From Bacteroidales bacterium (GTDB taxonomy: Bacteria > Bacteroidota > Bacteroidia > Bacteroidales > UBA10428), in NCBI GenBank assembly GCA_016933335.1, contig JAFGBD010000004.1, positions 1-64,000 on the forward strand: DNA of 64,000 bases, given 5' to 3'. The notes under the pieces were generated by a model that searched no databases, was not told the DNA's origin, and saw only the letters and a list, made by a program, of their open reading frames with translations. The translations under genes and the position numbers were made by a program. Position 1 is the first letter of the stretch. The number at the start of each line of letters is the position of its first letter. Shown one piece after another: positions 8,494 to 16,828 of this stretch.

Positions 8494-10428
8494 CTAAGGA
8501 TTTACCCAGTCTCCGTTTTTTTTGATCAGGCGTATCAGTTCGTCAACAGCTTCTGCTTCCGGTATGTTATTGCGGATCATTTCCCTGGCTTTGTAAAGAT
8601 TTACTTTTCCTTTTCCGGATCCCACGTAACCGTAATCCGCATCAGCCATTTCACCTATTCCGTTGACAATGCAACCCATTATTCCTATCTTCAGTCCTTT
8701 CAGATGCGATGTTCGTTCCCTGATTTTTGCAGAAACCTCCATGATGTTAAAATTGGTTCTTCCGCACGACGGGCAGGAAATATATTCAACCCTGCTTATT
8801 CGTGCCCGTGAGGCCTGAAGAATAGCAAATGCGGTGGAACATATCTTCCGGGCACTTGCCTGATTGTTCGAAAGCCAGATACCGTCTCCAAGTCCGTCGA
8901 TAAAAAGCCCTCCCAGGTCAGCCGCGCTTTTCAGCTGAAAACTTTCATATTCCGGATCGTGTGTTGCAAGCCTGAATATAACGGGAACATCACACTGGTT
9001 ATTCATCAGTTCAAAAACAAAGGCACGTTGTCCGTGAAATCCGGTTTCCTTGTCATATTCAAGAACCAGTATAAGCGGAGGATCATTTTTCAGGCGTGAA
9101 ATCAATGTCGGATTCAAATCCCTGTACGATAACATGATAAAATGCGGTGTCTCGACTTCTTCTGCCTTATTCAGATATTCTGCTGATGTCATTAACGGAC
9201 GAACCTGACGGGGCAGATTTTTGAGCGAAGACCACAATGGATAGTCAATTAAGACAGCCTTTTCTTCGGGCATTTTGATATCAGGATTATACTTCTTTAA
9301 ATACAACAGATCGGCAGATTGATCAGTGAACGTCCATTTATTTTCTTTTTCGTTAAATATCCATCCGATTTGAATTAAATCTTTTGCAGAGACAGATTGC
9401 TGCAGGAACTCACTCACAACAACCGGTGGATTTGATCCGCCGATTTTTTGAACCGGGCTGGTTTGTCTTCTGTTATATTCAAACGGATTGACAGGGATTG
9501 CAGCAAACGGATTAACAGGCTTCTGGTTTATCTTTTCAGCAAGATGATTAATCATTTTATTTGCCACAGGAATTTCACACTCCGGCTCCTCGGTGAGTGA
9601 AATCCTGATTGTATCGCCGATACCTTCTGCCAGAAGGGATCCGATTCCGACTGCTGATTTTATCCGGCCGTCCTCTCCTTCGCCTGCTTCGGTCACTCCC
9701 AAATGCAACGGGAAGATCATATTTTCTTTCATCATCAGATGAACCAGCAATCGTGTGGCCTGAACCATGATCAGAGTGTTGCTTGCTTTCATGGAAAGTA
9801 CAATATCGTAAAATGATTCTGCGATGCATATCCTCAGAAATTCCATTGCCGACTCGGCCATACCGAGCGGAGTGTCTCCATATCTGCTGACAATCCGTTC
9901 AGACAGTGATCCGTGGTTGACACCGATACGGATGGCGGTATGATGTTTTTTGCAGGTCCGGATGAGGGGAACAAAGAGGTCTCTGATCCGTTTCAGAGCC
10001 AGCTGATGGTCGGTTTCGGTGAATTCTGATTTAACGCGCAGATTCCTGTCGGCATAATTACCCGGATTGATCCTGATTTTTTCGACAATGGCAGCTGCTT
10101 TTTCGGCCACCTGCGGATTAAAATGAATATCTGCGACCAGTGGAAAGTGATGGCCTTTTTTTGTCAGGTTGTCTTTGATTTGTCTCAGATGATCGGTATC
10201 TTTCACCGAAGGTACGGTAATTCTGACAAAATCTGCGCCTGCCCTGACAATTCTGATACATTGTTCAACTGTGGATTCAATATCGCTTGTCTGTGTGTTG
10301 GTCATTGACTGAATACGGATGGGATGGTTATTACCCAATGGTATTTTGCCTATGAACACCTCCCTGGTTTTAAGCCTTGAATATCTGTTAAGGCTGGCGC
10401 AATAATTTTTCAGGTATATATCTTTCAT
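8494..10428 (-). CDS. ispG: 4-hydroxy-3-methylbut-2-en-1-yl diphosphate synthase (IspG/GcpE), long form
   Basis: This Fe-S enzyme converts methylerythritol cyclodiphosphate to HMBPP in the MEP isoprenoid pathway. The 644-residue product has the N-terminal TIM-barrel motifs (IGKIPLG, SMTNTQTSDI, VADIHFN, RINPGNY, IGVNHGS). An extra central domain of roughly 250 residues follows, typical of plant and Bacteroidota forms. The C-terminal cluster domain carries C552, C555 and C586 and E593 (CPSCGRTNF, GCIVNGIGE). The ATG at 10428 is preferred because the longer frame would run through a promoter-like element at 10444 and add a non-homologous hydrophobic leader. It is divergent from the sirtuin gene. 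Confidence 0.95.
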   Translation of the reverse strand: MKDIYLKNYCASLNRYSRLKTREVFIGKIPLGNNHPIRIQSMTNTQTSDIESTVEQCIRIVRAGADFVRITVPSVKDTDHLRQIKDNLTKKGHHFPLVADIHFNPQVAEKAAAIVEKIRINPGNYADRNLRVKSEFTETDHQLALKRIRDLFVPLIRTCKKHHTAIRIGVNHGSLSERIVSRYGDTPLGMAESAMEFLRICIAESFYDIVLSMKASNTLIMVQATRLLVHLMMKENMIFPLHLGVTEAGEGEDGRIKSAVGIGSLLAEGIGDTIRISLTEEPECEIPVANKMINHLAEKINQKPVNPFAAIPVNPFEYNRRQTSPVQKIGGSNPPVVVSEFLQQSVSAKDLIQIGWIFNEKENKWTFTDQSADLLYLKKYNPDIKMPEEKAVLIDYPLWSSLKNLPRQVRPLMTSAEYLNKAEEVETPHFIMLSYRDLNPTLISRLKNDPPLILVLEYDKETGFHGQRAFVFELMNNQCDVPVIFRLATHDPEYESFQLKSAADLGGLFIDGLGDGIWLSNNQASARKICSTAFAILQASRARISRVEYISCPSCGRTNFNIMEVSAKIRERTSHLKGLKIGIMGCIVNGIGEMADADYGYVGSGKGKVNLYKAREMIRNNIPEAEAVDELIRLIKKNGDWVNP

Positions 10429-10443
10429 AAAGTTCAGAAGATA

Positions 10444-10451
10444 CAAAGTTA
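10444..10451 (-). promoter_or_regulatory. Bacteroidota -7 element for ispG
   Basis: The minus strand reads TAACTTTG, an exact match to TAnnTTTG, 15 bases before the ispG ATG at 10428. No clear -33 element is visible. It supports the shorter ispG start. Confidence 0.55.
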
Positions 10452-10516
10452 AATGTTGTATGTGGATTAACCAGTGTTTAATAAATAAAAAACCCATATG
10501 ATATCTTCAATTATTT

Positions 10517-10524
10517 TAAATTTG
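10517..10524 (+). promoter_or_regulatory. Bacteroidota -7 element for the sirtuin gene
   Basis: TAAATTTG matches TAnnTTTG 19 bases before the ATG at 10544. With the ispG element at 10444 it makes this a compact divergent promoter region. Confidence 0.5.
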
Positions 10525-10543
10525 TTGGAAATTCATTTAATAT

Positions 10544-11242
10544 ATGATGAAAAAACTGGTGGTTCTGACAGGTTCTGGTATCAGTGCCGAGAGTGGACTG
10601 AAGACATTCAGGGATTCAGGCGGATTGTGGGAGAATCATGATGTCATGGACGTGGCCAGTATTGACGGATGGGAAAGAAATCCCGAACTGGTGCTTCAGT
10701 TTTACAACGAAAGGCGAAAACAGCTGAAAGATGCCAGTCCCAATGCAGCCCATACCGGTCTGTTTGATCTTGAAAAACACTTTGACGTGCATATTATTAC
10801 GCAGAATGTTGACAACCTGCATGAAAGAGCAGGAAGCAAAAACGTTCTTCACCTTCACGGAATTCTGACAAGGGTGCGTAGTACGGGGGATCCGTTCCTT
10901 GTGTATGATATCAGCTACAATGAAATACATATGGGAGATACCTGCGAAAGCGGTTATCAGCTCAGACCGGACATTGTATGGTTTGGCGAACCTGTTCCGG
11001 CATTTGAGGAAGCAGTGCGCATTACAGGCACTGCCGACATATTTGCAGTGATTGGCTCATCCCTTGTGGTATATCCGGCTGCCGGTTTAGTAAGTTATGT
11101 TCCGGGAAATGTTCCGATATTTGTTATTGATCCCACAGAGGTTTCGATACCTTTCAGAAGCAGAATTGAGCATATAAGGGAAAAAGCCGTCAAAGGAGTT
11201 GAAATATTAAAGGAAAAGCTTCAGAAACAATATCTTTCATGA
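10544..11242 (+). CDS. cobB: NAD-dependent protein deacylase of the Sir2 family (class III-like, no zinc cysteines)
   Basis: The 232-residue sirtuin has the NAD-binding motif GSGISAESGLKTFRD (10-24), TQNVDNLHERAG (86-97) and the catalytic histidine H105 in HLHG. Y54 and R57 form the YxxR pair that in SIRT5/CobB recognises acidic acyl groups such as succinyl or malonyl. The four cysteines of the usual zinc ribbon are absent: only C134 lies in that segment, which is also short. Protein desuccinylation or deacetylation in the cytoplasm is expected. A second ATG follows immediately. The next gene starts one base after the stop, so the two may be co-transcribed. Confidence 0.9.
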   Translation: MMKKLVVLTGSGISAESGLKTFRDSGGLWENHDVMDVASIDGWERNPELVLQFYNERRKQLKDASPNAAHTGLFDLEKHFDVHIITQNVDNLHERAGSKNVLHLHGILTRVRSTGDPFLVYDISYNEIHMGDTCESGYQLRPDIVWFGEPVPAFEEAVRITGTADIFAVIGSSLVVYPAAGLVSYVPGNVPIFVIDPTEVSIPFRSRIEHIREKAVKGVEILKEKLQKQYLS

Positions 11243-11243
11243 T

Positions 11244-11870
11244 ATGAAAAAGCTACTGATCATTATCATCCTGTTTTTACCAGAGGTTATTTCTGCACAG
11301 CGTTTTAACGGAGGAATCCTGCTGGGATTAACTGCCAGCCAGGTTGACGGGGATTCGTATTCGGGATTTGACAGGGTGGGGCTCCAGGGTGGTGTGTTCG
11401 TGAATACTTTCCTGTCAGGAAAGAGTGCCGTGCAGATGGAAATTAAATATACCAGCCGCGGAGCGAGAAAAAAAACCGCTGAAACCGATACCGAAATATA
11501 TAAACTTAACCTGCATTACATCGACATGCCTGTTCTGTTTCTCTTTGAGGCACAGAAAAAGATCATCCTGGAAGCCGGAATTATAACCGGATATCTGTTT
11601 GCTTCAAGCGGAGAGGAAAGCGGAGGTAAACTTGACAGTGATTACATGGCAGATTTTAAGAAGTTCGATCTTGACTGGATGCTGGGTTTGAGATACCGGA
11701 TCAATGAAAAATTATCGGCAGGGATCAGGTATTCCTATTCGTTGTTTTCAATCAACAATTATGAAAACATCAGCTCCAATTACAGTGTTATAGGTAATTT
11801 GCTGGGTTATTCAAAAGGAGATTACAATAATTATTTGTCTTTTGGAATTTATTACCGGTTTAACAGGTGA
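11244..11870 (+). CDS. Outer-membrane beta-barrel protein (PorT-like)
   Basis: The 208-residue product begins with a signal peptide (about residues 1-18, ending VISAQ). It continues with alternating hydrophobic strands and turns, and ends in an aromatic/arginine residue run (YYRFNR) as small outer-membrane barrels do. The pattern (GGILLGLTASQVDGD, YIDMPVLFLFE, GIRYSYSL) is that of the outer membrane beta-barrel domain family common in Bacteroidota. Ligand and role are unknown. It is likely co-transcribed with the sirtuin because the two genes almost touch. Confidence 0.82.
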   Translation: MKKLLIIIILFLPEVISAQRFNGGILLGLTASQVDGDSYSGFDRVGLQGGVFVNTFLSGKSAVQMEIKYTSRGARKKTAETDTEIYKLNLHYIDMPVLFLFEAQKKIILEAGIITGYLFASSGEESGGKLDSDYMADFKKFDLDWMLGLRYRINEKLSAGIRYSYSLFSINNYENISSNYSVIGNLLGYSKGDYNNYLSFGIYYRFNR

Positions 11871-11921
11871 CACTATCATAACATATGCCATTCAGATATT
11901 AATTATTTTCATATTCAACAC

Positions 11922-12206
11922 ATGATGATAGAATTAAACAGAAAACAGTTCAGGCAACTGGCCAAACTTGTGTACATCGGGGAATGGGTTGTCAACAGTC
12001 ACAGGACAAAAGAAGAAGATTATGAATTCACCGATATTGAACAATATATATATTCTTTTTTCAAAGATTTTAAATGTGAGGACCTGCTGGAATATGACGA
12101 AGAGCATAATATGTTTTTTCCAACTCCCGAGCTGGACAGTAAAATGATGAAATACATCGAGGAATTCCTGGAGACCAATAAAGGTGATTTTATTGGGTAT
12201 AATTAA
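11922..12206 (+). CDS. Small conserved-looking protein of unknown function
   Basis: The 94-residue protein is rich in acidic and aromatic residues, with no signal peptide or membrane segment, and is probably cytoplasmic. The pattern (LNRKQFRQLAKLVYIGEWVVNSHR at the N-terminus, an acidic middle, DSKMMKYIEEFLE near the end) suggests an all-helical small protein. I do not recognise a family. Its stop overlaps the convergent sufT-like gene by four bases. Confidence 0.7.
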   Translation: MMIELNRKQFRQLAKLVYIGEWVVNSHRTKEEDYEFTDIEQYIYSFFKDFKCEDLLEYDEEHNMFFPTPELDSKMMKYIEEFLETNKGDFIGYN

Positions 12207-12520
12207 AGCATCCCCAGCTCCAGCCTGGCTTCATCCGAAAGCATGGAAAAATCCCATGGCGGATCGAAAACAAGGTTGATTTCTGCTTCCCTGACCCCGG
12301 CAACCGTTTCTGTTTTTTCTTTAACTTCACGAAGCAGGTCGTCTGCAACGGGGCAATTCGGGGCAGTAAGAGTCATGGTAATTTTAACCCTGCCAATGTC
12401 ATCCATCTCAATGTCATAAATCAATCCAAGGTCAAAAAGATTAACAGGGATTTCGGGATCATAAATGTTTTTAAGCAGGCTGACTATTTCTTTTTTAATA
12501 TGCAGGGAACTTTTTTCCAT
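12203..12520 (-). CDS. sufT: SufT/DUF59 (MIP18) family Fe-S assembly protein
   Basis: The 105-residue protein has the DUF59 signature: IYDPEIPVNLFDLGLIYDI (19-37), the conserved cysteine in TAPNCPVADDL, and VFDPPWDFSMLSDEARLELG at the end. Relatives act in maturation or delivery of Fe-S clusters (SufT, PaaD, eukaryotic MIP18). It lies 19 bases after the sufE stop on the same strand and completes the SUF set here. The symbol is given by family and context; the exact client proteins are unknown. Confidence 0.88.
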   Translation of the reverse strand: MEKSSLHIKKEIVSLLKNIYDPEIPVNLFDLGLIYDIEMDDIGRVKITMTLTAPNCPVADDLLREVKEKTETVAGVREAEINLVFDPPWDFSMLSDEARLELGML

Positions 12521-12539
12521 GATTGATGATTATTTAATC

Positions 12540-12968
12540 TCACGCTTTGTATTTGGCACTGAAAGCAATGGCATATAGTTTCATCTGCTTTAACATTGCC
12601 AGCAAGCCGTTTGAACGGGTCGGAGACAGATTCTCACGCAGACCTATTGCATCAATGAAGTAAAGATCTGCATTTATGATCTCTTCCGGCTTTCTGTCAG
12701 AAAGAACCCTTATCAGCAATGCGATAATGCCTTTGGTAATAATGGCATCGCTATCGGCTGTGAACCTGATATTGCCGCCGTCGTAACCGGCATGAAGCCA
12801 GACCCTGGACTGACAGCCATTGATAATGTAATCATTGTTTTTAAATTTCGGATCTATCAACGGCAGATCATTGCTAAGCTCTATCAGATAATTATATTTA
12901 TCCATCCAGTCCCCGAAAACCTCAAATTCTTTGATGATCTCATCCTGTATTTCGTTCAGGTTTTTCAT
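12540..12968 (-). CDS. sufE: SufE family sulfur acceptor
   Basis: The 142-residue protein matches SufE. The sulfur-accepting cysteine is C52 in INGCQSRVW; the N-terminal helices and the C-terminal LSPTRSNGLLAMLKQMK motif are also typical. SufE takes persulfide sulfur from SufS and passes it to the SufBCD scaffold. It is separated from sufS by an unusual 470-base non-coding gap, so it probably has its own promoter. Confidence 0.94.
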   Translation of the reverse strand: MKNLNEIQDEIIKEFEVFGDWMDKYNYLIELSNDLPLIDPKFKNNDYIINGCQSRVWLHAGYDGGNIRFTADSDAIITKGIIALLIRVLSDRKPEEIINADLYFIDAIGLRENLSPTRSNGLLAMLKQMKLYAIAFSAKYKA

Positions 12969-12969
12969 C

Positions 12970-12990
12970 AGAATAAATTTGTTTTATTCT
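12970..12990 (-). repeat. Inverted repeat abutting the sufE start codon
   Basis: AGAATAAA (12970-12977) and TTTATTCT (12983-12990) form a perfect 8-base inverted repeat with a 5-base spacer, one base before the sufE ATG. In mRNA it could form a weak hairpin over the translation start; as DNA it could be an operator. No regulator is identifiable. Confidence 0.45.
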
Positions 12991-13111
12991 ATTTGTCTGA
13001 TGTGACTTATCAATAAAATTTTATTCATTCCCTTTTGTGAAATTTTTGAATAAAATTTTAATGACCGTTTCACTGTGAAACAATTTAAAATTAAAGAGGT
13101 TTTAAAAATAT

Positions 13112-13227
13112 AAAAAGAAAACAGGTTTTATAAAGATAAAGTTCAATAAAAATACTGAAAATAAAGACCGGGAAAAGATAGTACAAATCATAACAGTCAG
13201 ATAAAGAAAAAAGAAAACAGGTTTTAT
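13112..13227. repeat. Pair of direct repeats in the 470-base sufS-sufE gap
   Basis: The region 12969-13438 has no credible gene and is very AT-rich. It holds an exact 20-base direct repeat, 13112-13131 and 13208-13227, 96 bases apart. Each copy contains the dyad AAAACAGGTTTT, and similarity decays gradually over about 60 further bases, as in an old tandem duplication. A perfect palindrome AATAAAATTTTATT lies at 13012-13025 and a related AATAAAATTTTAA at 13050-13062. The stretch may contain the sufE promoter and operators, but I see no exact -7 element on the minus strand. Confidence 0.6.
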
Positions 13228-13438
13228 TAAGTCACTGTTCAAAATAATTCTAAAAAAAAATCAGGAAAAAGATATTTGAAATGAGAACAGCAACCGGCAC
13301 AAAAAGGCAAAAAAACAATGAAAGCAAAAGATCAGGAAAGGTATTAAAATGAATGATGAAAGTGCGATTATTTAAAAGATTATAATGAATTTAATATAAG
13401 TTGAGAAAAAGTCAGAAAATACCGTGCATGCATTAAAC

Positions 13439-14659
13439 TTATCTGAACATCTCTTTAACTTTTTGTATTGCCGTGCAAAGAACATCAATTTCTTCCCTTG
13501 TATTATACAAGCCGAACGAAGCCCTGATATTACCCTCGATCCCGAACCTGCGCATCAACGGCTGGGCACAGTGTGTTCCGGTTCTTACGGCAACGCCCAT
13601 TTTATCCATAATCATTCCTGCATCCAGCTGATGTATATTTCCGATCAGAAACGAGATCACTGCAGATTTCTTTTTAGAAGTCCCATAGATTTTAATTTCT
13701 CCCAGTTCTGAGATTTTTCCTGTAGCATATTCAAGAAGCTCATGCTCATGCTTCCCGATGCCATCCAGACCAAGCGAACTGATATAATCAATAGCCGCAC
13801 CCAGGCCTATAGCACCAATAAAATTGGTGGTTCCTGCTTCAAATTTAAGCGGAGGCTGATTGTAAGTGGTTTTTTCAAAGGTTACGATGTCAATCATTTC
13901 ACCACCACCCTGGAATGGAGGCAATTCTTCAAGCCATCGTTCCTTTGCATATAAAACTCCAATGCCTGTTGGTCCGTACATTTTGTGACCCGAGAACACA
14001 AGAAAATCACAATCCATTTTTTCAACATCAATGGGGATGTGCTGAACAGACTGGGCAGCGTCAATAAGAACAGGTACGTTGTGCCGGTGTGCAATAGGAA
14101 TGATTTTTTCGACGGGATTGATGGTGCCCAGTACATTGGAGATATGTGTGATTGAAAGCAATCTGGTCTTCCGGGTAATCAGTTTTCCGATGTCCTCAAT
14201 AACAAGTTCGCCTTCATCAGTGATGGGTATAACCTTAAGGACAGCGTTTTTTCTCTGGCACATCATCTGCCAGGGTACAATATTGGCATGATGCTCCATG
14301 GCTGAGATGATTATCTCATCGCCGGGACCGATATACCTTTCACCAAAAGAAAAAGCAATGCCGTTGACAGAACTTGTGGTACCACTGGTAAACACTATTT
14401 CATGAAGGTGTCGGGCATGTATGAACTCCTGTACTTTCTTTCTTGTATTTTCATATTCTTCGGTAATGATCTCGCTCAGATAATGAACGCCCCTGTGTAT
14501 GCTGCTGTTGGATGCTGACATGCATTTATTTACGGTGTCAATCACATGTTGAGGCTTTTGGGTAGTAGCTGCATTATCCAGGTAAACCAGCGGATGACCG
14601 TATACTGTTTGCTTAAGTATTGGAAAATCCTCCCTGACTTTATACACATTATAACTCAC
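13439..14659 (-). CDS. sufS: Cysteine desulfurase SufS
   Basis: This PLP enzyme takes sulfur from cysteine for Fe-S assembly. Counted from the GTG at 14659, the protein has 406 residues, with the PLP lysine at K226 (SGHKMYG) and the active cysteine at C364 (RTGTHCAQP). Length and both positions equal E. coli SufS, which supports this start. A TTG at 14683 that overlaps the sufD stop is the alternative and adds eight residues. There is no ATG near either position. Translation is probably coupled to sufD. The order sufB-sufC-sufD-sufS is the standard operon. Confidence 0.95.
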   Translation of the reverse strand: MSYNVYKVREDFPILKQTVYGHPLVYLDNAATTQKPQHVIDTVNKCMSASNSSIHRGVHYLSEIITEEYENTRKKVQEFIHARHLHEIVFTSGTTSSVNGIAFSFGERYIGPGDEIIISAMEHHANIVPWQMMCQRKNAVLKVIPITDEGELVIEDIGKLITRKTRLLSITHISNVLGTINPVEKIIPIAHRHNVPVLIDAAQSVQHIPIDVEKMDCDFLVFSGHKMYGPTGIGVLYAKERWLEELPPFQGGGEMIDIVTFEKTTYNQPPLKFEAGTTNFIGAIGLGAAIDYISSLGLDGIGKHEHELLEYATGKISELGEIKIYGTSKKKSAVISFLIGNIHQLDAGMIMDKMGVAVRTGTHCAQPLMRRFGIEGNIRASFGLYNTREEIDVLCTAIQKVKEMFR

Positions 14660-14679
14660 AATAATCTGATTTAAAAGTA

Positions 14680-16050
14680 TCAATTTCCACAGTGGATCTC
14701 ACATTCATTGCATTTGGAAAGTTTGCCACGCAGGCGCTTATCCACCAGGTCAATAATCCTGTCCCTCAGATGCCGTGTGCCGATATTGCTGATCACATCG
14801 TTGGCAAATGCATACATTAAAAGAAAACGTGCTTCTGCTTCCCTTATGCCACGGCTTCTCAGATAGAATAATGCATCTTCATCAAGCTGACCCGCTGTCG
14901 CACCGTGACTGCATTTCACGTCGTCTGCATAGATTTCAAGCTGGGGTTTGCTGTTCATTCTGGCTGAGGGTGATAACAGTATATTGTTATTTTTCTGATA
15001 TGCCAGGGTTTTTTGAGCATCCTTGCCGACATAGATTTTACCGTTAAATGCCCCTGTTGCATTTTCACTCAGGATACCTTTGAATAACTGATTGCTGTTA
15101 CAGTAAGGTTTTGCGTGAAGAACGCTGGTATAATTTGAAATATGCTGGTTGCTGTCGCTGATAAACAAACCGTATGTGTGGTTTTCGGCTCTCTCACCAT
15201 TCAGCTTTACAAAGATGTTATTCCTGATGAATCCGCCATGCAGCGAAAGTATATTCGATACCACCTTGCTGTCTGCTTCCTGATGGATATATGTATTGGA
15301 TAACTGCGCAGAAAGGTTGTTTTCATTCTGCACCTTTGAATACTCTGTTTTTGCATTTGCTCCTGTATATATTTCTGTCAGGGAATTGGAGAGATATTTT
15401 CTCCTGCATAATGTGTGGTCACATACAATCACATGCAATTCCGATCCTTTTTCAGCAACGATGAGATTGCGTCTGGTGATGCGCAGGTTTTTATAGGAAA
15501 AGCACAGATTGATGATCTGCACCGGTTTATCTATTTTAACATGTTCGGGGATATAAACAAAAACACCATCCTGGGCAAAAAAAGAATTCAGTGCTGCCAG
15601 GCTGTCTTCTTCTGTATTGACATATTTGCCATAATGGGCATTGAAGATTCCGGGATGTGAGACCGATGCCTGTGCCAGGCTGGTAATGATGACACCTTCA
15701 GGCAGGCCGGTTATTTTGTTATCATGATAATAGAATCCGTTGAGTACCAGAACAACATGGGTATCCAGCTCGGGAATCTCACATTTGAAAATTTCTCTGA
15801 GATCAACCTTGAACCGTTCAGCTGAAAATTCTGCATTGTAATCCTCTGCAAAGACTTTCTCAAGGTTTGTATACCTGTATGCTTCCACTTTCCTGGTCGG
15901 TATTCCAAGCTTTTCGAAATCACCCAGTGCTTTACCGCGGACTGACCTGATACCTTCACCCACATTTGCATCGATGGATGTCTTGTTGTCGTGGTAGAGT
16001 CTGACCAGCATTTCTTTGAGTTGCCCGACAGTAGTATTCTCAGCCATCAT
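14680..16050 (-). CDS. sufD: Fe-S cluster assembly protein SufD
   Basis: The 456-residue protein belongs to the SufB/SufD family of beta-helix scaffold subunits. It has the N-terminal helical region and the C-terminal core KCSHGATAGQLDEDALFYLRSRG, typical of SufD. With SufB and the ATPase SufC it forms the SufBC2D scaffold in the cytoplasm. It ends in a cysteine-bearing CNECEIHCGN tail. Two ATG codons in tandem open the frame, three bases after the sufC stop. Confidence 0.94.
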   Translation of the reverse strand: MMAENTTVGQLKEMLVRLYHDNKTSIDANVGEGIRSVRGKALGDFEKLGIPTRKVEAYRYTNLEKVFAEDYNAEFSAERFKVDLREIFKCEIPELDTHVVLVLNGFYYHDNKITGLPEGVIITSLAQASVSHPGIFNAHYGKYVNTEEDSLAALNSFFAQDGVFVYIPEHVKIDKPVQIINLCFSYKNLRITRRNLIVAEKGSELHVIVCDHTLCRRKYLSNSLTEIYTGANAKTEYSKVQNENNLSAQLSNTYIHQEADSKVVSNILSLHGGFIRNNIFVKLNGERAENHTYGLFISDSNQHISNYTSVLHAKPYCNSNQLFKGILSENATGAFNGKIYVGKDAQKTLAYQKNNNILLSPSARMNSKPQLEIYADDVKCSHGATAGQLDEDALFYLRSRGIREAEARFLLMYAFANDVISNIGTRHLRDRIIDLVDKRLRGKLSKCNECEIHCGN

Positions 16051-16053
16051 TAA

Positions 16054-16809
16054 TTATTTTTTTGTCTCTGATTCAATCCAGTCATATCCTTTTTCTTCAA
16101 GTTCCAGGGCAAGTTCCTTGCCGCTGGACTTAACAATTCTGCCTTTATACAACACATGAACAAAATCCGGAATGATATAATCAAGCAGTCTCTGATAATG
16201 GGTAATGACAATGGTTGCATTATCCTTGTTTTTCAGATTGTTTACACCATTTGCCACCACTTTCAGCGCATCGATATCCAGTCCGGAATCGGTTTCATCA
16301 AGAATGGCCAGTTTCGGTTCAAGCATGGCCATCTGAAAGATTTCGTTTTTCTTTTTTTCACCTCCTGAAAAACCTTCATTGACTGACCGGTTGGTAAGAT
16401 TTGAGTGCATCCCGACCAGCTCCTGCTTCTCCCGCAGCAGTTTTAGAAAATCAGATGCAGAAAGTGGCTCAAGATTATGGTATGCCCGTTGTTCGTTGAT
16501 GGCAGTCTTAAGGAAGTTGACCATGGTTACTCCGGGAATTTCTACCGGGTATTGAAAACAAAGAAAAATACCCTTGTGGGCTCTTTCTTCGGGACTCATT
16601 TCCAGCAGGTTTTCGCCCATGTAGGTCACTTTTCCGTTTGTTACATCGAACAGATCCCTCCCGGCAAGAATAGTAGCCAGGGTACTTTTGCCTCCGCCGT
16701 TTGGTCCCATGATGGCATGTACTTCACCTGCATTAACCGTAAGATTGATGCCTTTCAGTATTTGTTTACCGTCGATTTCGACAATTAAATCTTCAATGTT
16801 TAACATCAT
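16054..16809 (-). CDS. sufC: Fe-S cluster assembly ATPase SufC
   Basis: SufC is an ABC-type ATPase of the SufBCD complex. The Walker A motif GPNGGGKST, the signature GFSGGEKKKNE, Walker B LAILDETDSGLD and the switch histidine in VITHYQR are all present. The length (about 251 residues) is normal. A GTG at 16812 followed by ATGs at 16809 and 16806 gives three adjacent possible starts. It lies between sufB and sufD with short gaps. Confidence 0.95.
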   Translation of the reverse strand: MMLNIEDLIVEIDGKQILKGINLTVNAGEVHAIMGPNGGGKSTLATILAGRDLFDVTNGKVTYMGENLLEMSPEERAHKGIFLCFQYPVEIPGVTMVNFLKTAINEQRAYHNLEPLSASDFLKLLREKQELVGMHSNLTNRSVNEGFSGGEKKKNEIFQMAMLEPKLAILDETDSGLDIDALKVVANGVNNLKNKDNATIVITHYQRLLDYIIPDFVHVLYKGRIVKSSGKELALELEEKGYDWIESETKK

Positions 16810-16828
16810 CACAATTCATTTTTTCATT

